Below, piece by piece: positions 1-4,393 of a DNA stretch of 5,295 bases. The translations under genes were made by a program, and so were the position numbers. Position 1 is the first letter of the stretch. Every line of letters starts with the position of its first letter. Source of the DNA: an uncultured Anaerosolibacter sp. (GTDB taxonomy: Bacteria; Bacillota_A; Clostridia; Peptostreptococcales; Thermotaleaceae); NCBI GenBank assembly GCA_937948705.1, contig CALECF010000243.1, positions 1 to 5,295 of the forward strand, in the 5' to 3' direction. The notes under the pieces were generated by a model that was not told the DNA's origin, did no database searches, and saw only the letters and a list, made by a program, of their open reading frames with translations.

Positions 1-383
1 AATTTCCATATGACCGGAATATTTGCCCAGGCAGTAGAAACTTTTATTTCATCATACTCCCCTTGCCCTCCGATCCATTTTCCGGTCCAGTAAACAATTG
101 CACTACCAATATATAGCGATATCAATCCACTAATAGAACCGATGAAAATTGCCAAAACGAGCATTGAGAGCAGCCCATATCCACCCCCGTGGTTTCTTTG
201 TGAAGCATTATTCAGTGCTGAGGTAATGCCGCCTGCTATTGCTAACATGTGTATATAGGCTTCCGATTTACTATCTAGAATTTGTCTTATGGTCGCCCTA
301 GGCTTCGTCCAAATGCTAAACCATGGGTTCAAAGTTTCAGTGGTCATGTTTGTTTCATTCCAACCATTCATATTCTCATTCAA
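1..383 (-). CDS. Yip1-family integral membrane protein (partial, N-terminal 127 codons)
   Basis: This reading frame is open from a TTG start at 383 to the window edge, where it is cut off; 127 complete codons are present. The start of the conserved region, residues 19-36 (NPWFSIWTKPRATIRQIL), is the typical opening of bacterial Yip1-domain proteins. It is followed by a hydrophobic stretch (about 43-58), a short His/Gly-rich loop (64-69), a strong membrane segment (about 71-98) and the family-like segment YWTGKWIGGQGEYDEIK (98-114), ending in AWANIPVIW (118-126). Family members are usually around 200-250 residues with four or five membrane helices, so roughly half is missing. The bacterial family has no well-defined biochemical role. 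The TTG start is chosen because a GAAGGGGG ribosome site lies 8 nt upstream; the first in-frame ATG (371) is too far from it. The family call is from recalled sequence pattern and is fairly secure; function is unknown. Confidence 0.85.
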   Translation of the reverse strand, partial: MNENMNGWNETNMTTETLNPWFSIWTKPRATIRQILDSKSEAYIHMLAIAGGITSALNNASQRNHGGGYGLLSMLVLAIFIGSISGLISLYIGSAIVYWTGKWIGGQGEYDEIKVSTAWANIPVIWK

Positions 384-391
384 AAAATTGT

Positions 392-400
392 CCCCCTTCT
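392..400 (-). promoter_or_regulatory. Ribosome binding site selecting a TTG start
   Basis: On the minus strand the run AGAAGGGGG ends 8 nt before the TTG at 383-381. It is about 20 nt from the next in-frame ATG (371-369), which is too far for normal initiation, so it favours the TTG start of the Yip1-family gene. Confidence 0.6.
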
Positions 401-539
401 GCTGATCTTATTTTAAAAATACCGTCTCACCTTTATAGTATATTAAAAAATACCACCTAAATGTGAAATAAATTGTATTAAAATTCCATATCTTATAGCT
501 TTAGGCATATTGCTTTAAATTGAATCTATAATTTTCAGT

Positions 540-568
540 TCTATAATAAGGTGGTCCTCCCCTGGCAA
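540..568 (-). promoter_or_regulatory. Candidate sigma-A-type promoter for the Yip1-family gene
   Basis: On the minus strand TTGCCA (568-563) is separated by exactly 17 nt from TATAGA (545-540). This gives five of six and four of six matches to the housekeeping consensus. It lies just downstream of the terminator that closes the patatin gene, where a fresh promoter for the next gene is expected. It is a sequence match only; the start of transcription is not known. Confidence 0.45.
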
Positions 569-606
569 CTGGAAGTATGCTCGTTATAGAAAGCATCATG
601 AAAGAT

Positions 607-669
607 GAACATGAAAAAAACGCAGATATAGGCAGCTCCAGCTGATTTTTATCTGCGTTTTTTATGTTC
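607..669 (-). terminator. Long intrinsic terminator after the patatin gene, symmetrical arms
   Basis: The arms GAACAT...AAAAAACGCAGATA (607-628) and TATCTGCGTTTTTTATGTTC (650-669) are complementary apart from a two-base bulge. The loop region contains a small cap hairpin (CAGC 633-636 with GCTG 641-644). Read on the minus strand the GC-containing stem is followed by a run of seven U, and it begins 22 nt after the patatin stop codon. Because the A and U tracts pair with each other, the structure would also look like a terminator on the plus strand. Confidence 0.85.
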
Positions 670-690
670 ATTATTTTGCTTCACTAACAT

Positions 691-1617
691 CTATTTTATT
701 TCTTTCTTCCACTGCTGAATCATATCTATCCCTATGTTGTACCCTAGTCGATAATCTTCTTTTAAAACAGAAGTATCTTTCGTTAGCCTGTTTGTTTGGA
801 ACTCATTGGGTGGGTTTACTTCTAAAACCCTTACGCCTTTAGGTGGATTGCGCATAAATTCAATAGATTCCTGGTATGCCTTTGGTCTATTTTTAATAGC
901 AGTTAGTAACTGTGGATACTTTCTAAAATAAAATTTGCTGAGTAGGTTGTTCGAACTAGGCTTCATCATATAGTCATAGGGCCTTGAACGAATCACCATA
1001 ATATTTTTAGCATTTCGCTTATATGCTTCAATCACTGGTATGGGATCTGCCAAACCACCATCAACAAAATCGATATCATTAATTTTTACTGAATTTCTAT
1101 AAAATACTGGAATAGAGCTTGATGCCTTCAGTATCTCTTCCAAGTTATTTTTATCGGGTTTTAGGAAAACTGCCTTACCTGTATTTACTTCAGTTACACC
1201 CACAAAGTATTGTTTCTTTGTGCTAACTATTCTTTCTAAATCTAATCGAATCTCTTTGATTGTAATGTCCCAGAGCCAATCCAAATCAACCAAATGTCCG
1301 CCCTTCACAAATTTTACCCAATTTATAAAGTCGGAGCGAACTGAATAATCCGTATAGACTCTATAGTTTCTCTGGTACATTTCTGCTAGATACGATGCAA
1401 TATTGGTTGCCCCTGCAGAAACACCTATACATATATCAAAGGGATTGAATCCGTTTTCTAAAAAAGCATCCAGTACTCCCGTGGAAAATATTCCCCTCAT
1501 TGCCCCACCCTCAACGACGAGGGCATTATATCCTCTGTTCTCTACTATGGTGTCTTTATCCATGCCCTCACCCCTACTTTGACTGTGCTTATATACTATT
1601 TCTATGCCCTTCTTCAT
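691..1617 (-). CDS. Patatin-like phospholipase (serine lipid acyl hydrolase)
   Basis: The 308-residue product carries all the hallmarks of the patatin family: a glycine-rich oxyanion-hole motif EGGAMRG (36-42), the nucleophile elbow GVSAG with Ser67 (65-69), and the DGG motif with Asp186 (186-188), which together give the Ser-Asp catalytic dyad. ASSSIP (165-170) matches the segment that precedes DGG in the bacterial YjjU/RssA-like group. No signal peptide or membrane helix is evident, so the enzyme is probably cytoplasmic and acts on membrane phospholipid or acyl esters; the true substrate is unknown. Residues 1-29 precede the conserved fold and may not be translated: an internal ATG at 1563 (Met19) has a better-spaced ribosome site than the outer ATG, whose AAGGA sits only 3 nt away. 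The gene stands alone between a spacer of 293 nt and its own terminator. Family assignment is firm; start and substrate are not. Confidence 0.93.
   Translation of the reverse strand: MKKGIEIVYKHSQSRGEGMDKDTIVENRGYNALVVEGGAMRGIFSTGVLDAFLENGFNPFDICIGVSAGATNIASYLAEMYQRNYRVYTDYSVRSDFINWVKFVKGGHLVDLDWLWDITIKEIRLDLERIVSTKKQYFVGVTEVNTGKAVFLKPDKNNLEEILKASSSIPVFYRNSVKINDIDFVDGGLADPIPVIEAYKRNAKNIMVIRSRPYDYMMKPSSNNLLSKFYFRKYPQLLTAIKNRPKAYQESIEFMRNPPKGVRVLEVNPPNEFQTNRLTKDTSVLKEDYRLGYNIGIDMIQQWKKEIK
1568..1574 (-). promoter_or_regulatory. Ribosome binding site for an alternative patatin start
   Basis: GGGGTGA on the minus strand lies 4 nt before the ATG at 1563-1561, matching the GGTGA end of the anti-Shine-Dalgarno pairing region with normal registration. 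It supports translation starting at Met19, giving a 290-residue protein whose N-terminus sits just before the conserved glycine-rich motif, as is usual for this family. Confidence 0.45.
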
Positions 1618-1781
1618 TTTTCCTTCGTTCTATTGTAAATTGAATTAGGACACTTTCTATATTCGCATCTATTCAATCACACCATTACTACCTTTTGGGG
1701 GTATGATAAACATATAATAATACTCGAAATAAATTCTTTAGCTCTTATTAGGTTGCATGTTAATTCATCCATGATAGATAT

Positions 1782-1806
1782 CGGGCGATCAATGATCTCC
1801 CCTACA
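1782..1806. repeat. Short intergenic palindrome, copy 1 (clostridial REP-like)
   Basis: The core GGGCGATC-AAT-GATCTCCC (1783-1801) is an inverted repeat with 8-nt arms and one mismatch. On the minus strand it reads TGTAGGGG followed by the hairpin and a CG end. The same TGTAGGGG lead and hairpin layout recurs at 2909-2932, in the same orientation. From memory, similar TGTAGGGGCGA...TCGCC palindromes are common in spacers of clostridial genomes, so I read this as a dispersed repeat and not as a gene-specific operator. A run of seven T follows on the plus strand (1807-1813), but no plus-strand gene precedes it. Confidence 0.6.
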
Positions 1807-1910
1807 TTTTTTTGACCGTATCCTTGGCCCCTTTGTTTTGATGTTAAGGATTATTCAGCCGTCCCTAGAAATACTAGAACAACTTTTATGGAACGTTGCT
1901 ATACATAGTT

Positions 1911-2261
1911 CTACTCTATCTCATATACCTTTCCATTGGTATAAATCCCTTTCATAACAACCTGTCCATCTCTAGAAACACGAATCTCCTCGTGGCAACC
2001 TAATCTTACTTTTGCTGCGCTTACGCCTTCAGACCCAGTCCCGTCTCCGTATTTCTCAAGATAATACTCCAAAACCACTTGGGTGGAGTTGTTATCAGCA
2101 AAGCTGAACAGACTCATATCACGGGCAAAAACAAATTTATTCATGCCTACAACGATCGTCAATACAGCCAGAGATATAAGGATATACTTCCCCAGGGGAA
2201 ACCCTTTTTTGTCATATATTTTATTTGTTAGCTGTTCCATTGGCAATTTTTCATTTTTCAT
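1911..2261 (-). CDS. Small single-pass membrane protein of unknown function
   Basis: I do not recognise this 116-residue protein. It has a charged cytoplasmic N-terminus (1-25), one membrane helix (about 26-44), and a C-terminal domain (about 56-116) predicted outside the membrane. That domain begins with an acidic, glycine-containing helix-loop (YYLEKYGDGTGSEG, 66-79), then has GCHEEI (88-93) with the protein's only cysteine next to its only histidine, and ends in two likely beta strands (QVVMKGIYTNGKVYEIE). A Cys-His pair could bind a metal or haem, but this is inference. There is no lipobox. The start lies 5 nt after the stop of the Cys/His-rich gene upstream, and the ribosome site is inside that gene's last codons, so the two are almost surely co-translated and functionally linked. 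No convincing terminator follows it. Confidence 0.75.
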   Translation of the reverse strand: MKNEKLPMEQLTNKIYDKKGFPLGKYILISLAVLTIVVGMNKFVFARDMSLFSFADNNSTQVVLEYYLEKYGDGTGSEGVSAAKVRLGCHEEIRVSRDGQVVMKGIYTNGKVYEIE

Positions 2262-2266
2262 ACTTT

Positions 2267-2551
2267 TTACTTCTCCTCCATAGCTTTGTCATCGCTTCCG
2301 CCACCATGGCATGATCCACCATGTCCTGATCTTCGCATCATAAACATCATCCCGATATGCATGAGTGGACATAACAGAAATGCTAAAGACGATAAAGCTC
2401 CGCCCTTTATACCAAGCAAGGGTAACCCTCCTATGACTAAAATTGGCAGCATACAACATAATATCATTAATAATCCGTGCTTTGGCTTACCCTTATGCCC
2501 CTGTTTTTTTTCCCCGTGACAGCCTTTATCATTATGATTGAATTTCTCCAT
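2267..2551 (-). CDS. Cys/His/Met-rich two-helix membrane protein, DUF2933-like
   Basis: The 94-residue product has a hydrophilic His/Lys-rich N-terminus (1-25), a membrane helix beginning HGLLMILCCMLPILVI (25-40), a short GIKGG turn (47-51), a second helix ending in LLCPLMHIGMMFMM (59-72), and a tail with GHGGSCHGGG (76-85). The arrangement, especially LLCPLMH and the Gly/His tail, resembles DUF2933 proteins, whose function is unknown to me; I assign this from memory with moderate certainty. Potential soft-metal ligands are Cys11-His12, Cys32-Cys33-Met34, Cys61/Met64/His65, the Met cluster 68-72 and Cys81-His82, suggesting copper or another thiophilic metal, by inference only. The ATG at 2551 is chosen because AGGAGG lies 8 nt upstream; a frame extension to an ATG at 2593 lacks any ribosome site. 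It is the first gene of a two-gene unit with the membrane protein at 2261-1911. Confidence 0.82.
   Translation of the reverse strand: MEKFNHNDKGCHGEKKQGHKGKPKHGLLMILCCMLPILVIGGLPLLGIKGGALSSLAFLLCPLMHIGMMFMMRRSGHGGSCHGGGSDDKAMEEK
2273..2279 (-). promoter_or_regulatory. Ribosome binding site embedded in the upstream gene's C-terminal codons
   Basis: GGAGGAG on the minus strand overlaps the Met-Glu-Glu codons of the terminal MEEK of the DUF2933-like protein and serves the ATG at 2261. The gap is 11 nt or more, longer than usual, and the stop codon (2269-2267) falls between site and start, which suggests translational coupling. Confidence 0.65.
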
Positions 2552-2559
2552 TTGTATTT

Positions 2560-2565
2560 CCTCCT
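2560..2565 (-). promoter_or_regulatory. Ribosome binding site deciding the DUF2933-like start
   Basis: A full AGGAGG on the minus strand lies 8 nt before the ATG at 2551. It lies inside the reading-frame extension that begins at 2593, whose own ATG has only GTGAG directly before it, so the shorter 94-residue protein is preferred. Confidence 0.75.
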
Positions 2566-2593
2566 TTTTATTTGGTTCATATGAGACTTTCAT

Positions 2594-2882
2594 CTCACTA
2601 TTCGCTGATTTTTTCTAATCCATCATGCTATGAACACTTATGCTATCAATCATTGCAACTCTCATGCCAAAAACTTATTATAGTAAATATAGGCAACCTA
2701 GCCTTTCACTTTTACTGTTTCCAACAGGTACATCCCTAATTGCCAACATACAGACTTTAAAACATTCTTTCCAAAAGTACTCCACTAGATATTTGTTGTA
2801 GGATATGACACACTGGATTTAATATATGCTACTATTCAAAGATGAAATATTAAGGTCAATACTGCACTGTGTCGTTCTGAAC
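2594..2882. other. Intergenic region upstream of the DUF2933-like gene
   Basis: I find no gene here on either strand. On the minus strand a perfect TATAAT occurs at 2682-2677, about 126 nt before the start codon, but no TTGACA-like box sits at the right distance. Just upstream of it lies a short dyad, AGGC-TAGGTT-GCCT (2703-2690 approximately). The promoter of the two-gene unit must lie in this region or just upstream of it, but I cannot place it with confidence. Confidence 0.35.
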
Positions 2883-2911
2883 CCAGTAGGCTGATCTCTA
2901 GGGCCTACTGG
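2883..2911. repeat. Perfect 9-bp inverted repeat next to REP-like copy 2
   Basis: CCAGTAGGC (2883-2891) and GCCTACTGG (2903-2911) are exact reverse complements separated by 11 nt. The last two bases (GG, 2910-2911) are also the first two of the neighbouring hairpin, so the two stems cannot both be fully formed. No U-run follows on either strand, so it is not an intrinsic terminator. It is probably part of one composite repeat. Confidence 0.65.
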
Positions 2912-2932
2912 CGAACACTGTTCGCCCCTACA
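2909..2932. repeat. Short intergenic palindrome, copy 2 (clostridial REP-like)
   Basis: GGCGAAC-ACT-GTTCGCC (2910-2926) is a perfect 7-bp stem with a 3-nt loop. On the minus strand it is led by TGTAGGGG, exactly as in the copy at 1782-1806. Aligned over about 25 nt the two copies differ at five positions, and two of these form a compensatory change (a T-A pair in one copy, A-T in the other). This supports a conserved hairpin. Confidence 0.65.
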
Positions 2933-2993
2933 AACATTAACCTTTCGCAACCACAAGGTCGTCGTTCCATATCATAAACGAATTTGCACGTAT

Positions 2994-3040
2994 AAAAAAG
3001 AGGATGCTATGCTCTTGTGGCGAGCAAAGTATCCTCTTTT
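2994..3040 (-). terminator. Intrinsic terminator of the hflK-hflC unit
   Basis: The arms at 2996-3014 and 3022-3040 are 19 nt each and pair with one G-U and one A-A exception around a 7-nt loop (TTGTGGC). The GAGGAT/ATCCTC part gives a GC-containing base, and on the minus strand the stem runs into six U. It begins 38 nt after the hflC stop codon, so it ends transcription of the SPFH gene pair and separates it from the metal-rich small-protein unit. Confidence 0.88.
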
Positions 3041-3078
3041 CTTAGTTATAACAGTGTGAAATATAAAATTTCGTGGTA

Positions 3079-4380
3079 CTAATTACCGTTACTAAAGATT
3101 CTTAACATTTCATTGTTCTTATCAAGATAGATCGTTGTTTCACTGTCGATGCTGCTTTCATAGGCTTTTAGCGTACGTAAAAATTCATAAAATCCAGGAT
3201 CTTTACTGAACGCTTCACTATAGATCTTCAATGCTTGGGAGTCTGCCTCACCCTTAATACTTTCACTTTCTTCTATTGCAGCCCCGATTAACTCTTTCTT
3301 TTCACGATCAGTGGCAGATACAACCTTATCATATTCCTCATCGCCTTCACTTCTCATCTGCTGGGCTATGGCCTGACGCTCTTTGACCATCTTATCGTAG
3401 GTTGATGCGATGTTTGCTGGAGGCAATAAGGTTCTATGAATCTCAATATCATCCACCTCGATGCCATAGTGTGCTATTTTCTCGTTCAATTCTCTTTTAC
3501 TCTCTTCTAGCTCACTGTATAACTTTTCCTTATTTGTTAGGAACTCTTCACTTGGAAGTTTATTGATCTTTTTAATAATCACTGGATATATCAAGTTATC
3601 TAAGGTAGAATTGGCCTTGGAGAAATCAGCCATACTTACCTCAAATAGTCCTGGGTGCGTCACTTTATATTGGGCGAAAAACTCTACCATATACTGTCTT
3701 TTATCTCCCGTAGTCACCAATTCTTCCGTTGATTGATATGTGATTAGTTTACTTGTATAAGAATTTACGCTTTGGATAAATGGTATCTTGAAGAATAGTC
3801 CTTTATCCTTCACGATCACCAGATTTTTAAAATCTGGCTTTAGGGTGTTCTGAACATCCACTGCTGTATTATCTTTGCTGACGATTATCTTATTCATATT
3901 CCCCAGGGTTTTCACTACGACCGTAGTGGACTCATCTACTGTAAAGGTACACAAATTGAATAATATAATAGCACCTATGATCAGCAAGGCACTGGTTAAT
4001 GCTTTTTTGCCTAGGTGAAAGTGCCCTAGAACTTGACTCTTATCTATATTCAAATTGCTAATCTTTTCTCCAAGTTTATTATTTATCATTTTACTGCCCC
4101 CTTGACTCTTTAGATTTTGTTTATGAAGGGTCTCCGCAACAAGTCCATCCCTTGTATCTGTATCTTGACCCTCTTCCGCATCCGTATTTCCAGACGATGT
4201 GGCAGTTCTCTTGGAATATATATCCATGATTTCTTTTTTGTTATACGCGAGTAAAATCAGTGCAGCCAAAATGAAAGTCTTTATAAATCCGAAAAATACA
4301 ATCCCAAAGAAAAACAATGCTGGCAAATATCTTGGGATAAATTTAGGGAGTTTGAAGCTAAACCCATTCTTATTTTTCAT
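3079..4380 (-). CDS. hflC: HflC-type SPFH (band 7) membrane protein with N-terminal extension
   Basis: HflC and HflK form a membrane-anchored cage that in E. coli encloses and modulates the FtsH protease. The HflC identity rests on the SPFH core from about 148, with GLFFKIPFI (194-202), the helix RQAIAQQMRSEGDEE (335-349), and the C-terminal signature GEADSQALKIYSEAFSKDPG (377-396) followed by FYEFLRTLKAYE (397-408). A membrane helix lies at about 129-147. At 433 residues it is about 100 longer than usual. The extra N-terminus has a hydrophobic hairpin (about 18-46) and a polar Asp/Thr-rich linker (55-97). About 17 extra residues also lie between the first strand and the GLFFKIPF motif. The outer ATG has AGGAGG 7 nt upstream, overlapping the hflK stop codon. 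An internal ATG (4089, Met98) also has a strong AAGGGGG site at 7 nt and would give a normal-length 336-residue HflC. The extension is not recognised. Confidence 0.9.
   Translation of the reverse strand: MKNKNGFSFKLPKFIPRYLPALFFFGIVFFGFIKTFILAALILLAYNKKEIMDIYSKRTATSSGNTDAEEGQDTDTRDGLVAETLHKQNLKSQGGSKMINNKLGEKISNLNIDKSQVLGHFHLGKKALTSALLIIGAIILFNLCTFTVDESTTVVVKTLGNMNKIIVSKDNTAVDVQNTLKPDFKNLVIVKDKGLFFKIPFIQSVNSYTSKLITYQSTEELVTTGDKRQYMVEFFAQYKVTHPGLFEVSMADFSKANSTLDNLIYPVIIKKINKLPSEEFLTNKEKLYSELEESKRELNEKIAHYGIEVDDIEIHRTLLPPANIASTYDKMVKERQAIAQQMRSEGDEEYDKVVSATDREKKELIGAAIEESESIKGEADSQALKIYSEAFSKDPGFYEFLRTLKAYESSIDSETTIYLDKNNEMLRIFSNGN
4097..4103 (-). promoter_or_regulatory. Internal ribosome binding site within hflC
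   Basis: AAGGGGG on the minus strand lies 7 nt before an in-frame ATG at 4089-4087 (Met98). It could produce a shorter HflC that begins before its canonical membrane helix and lacks the N-terminal hydrophobic hairpin. The site codes for Gln-Gly-Gly, so it may also be coincidental. Confidence 0.45.
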
Positions 4381-4387
4381 ATTCTAT

Positions 4388-4393
4388 CCTCCT
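4388..4393 (-). promoter_or_regulatory. Ribosome binding site of hflC overlapping the hflK stop codon
   Basis: A full AGGAGG on the minus strand lies 7 nt before the hflC ATG at 4380 and includes two bases of the hflK TAG (4394-4392). This arrangement typically couples translation of the two subunits, which assemble together. Confidence 0.8.

Larger units (their letters stand above)
384..606. other. AT-rich intergenic leader of the Yip1-family gene
   Basis: This spacer between the patatin terminator and the Yip1-family gene shows no coding frame of note on either strand. It holds one good promoter candidate (540-568) and a weaker one near 437-467 (TTCACA, 19-nt gap, TATACT on the minus strand). 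If the first is used, the untranslated leader is about 150 nt. I see no riboswitch or clear long hairpin in it. Confidence 0.4.

Noticed and set aside
1783..1813. Possible plus-strand intrinsic terminator (palindrome followed by seven T)
   Set aside because: The T-run starts 5 nt after the stem, the stem has a mismatch, and no plus-strand gene lies before it. The palindrome is better explained as a copy of the repeat also seen at 2909-2932.
1875..1913. Inverted repeat TAGAAC/GTTCTA just after the stop at 1911
   Set aside because: The loop is long and the inner pairing needs a 6-nt bulge. No U-run follows on the minus strand, so it does not qualify as a terminator.
2083..2519. Two plus-strand open frames (2083-2283 and 2286-2519)
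   Set aside because: They run antisense to the two small membrane-protein genes, whose ribosome sites, coupling and membrane-segment patterns are convincing. The plus-strand products show no family features.
2552..2593. Longer version of the DUF2933-like protein starting at 2593
   Set aside because: The outer ATG lacks a ribosome site, and the extension contains the AGGAGG site that serves the ATG at 2551.
2688..2706. DtxR/IdeR-like operator (AGGCTAGGTTGCCT dyad) near a TATAAT
   Set aside because: Aligned to the DtxR-type consensus as I recall it, only about half the positions agree and the half-site spacing is wrong. The metal link of the downstream gene makes it tempting, but the sequence does not support it.
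2883..2932. tRNA or small structured RNA gene
   Set aside because: The stems do not form a cloverleaf, there is no T-loop or anticodon arm, and the small hairpin recurs elsewhere in the window as a short repeat.
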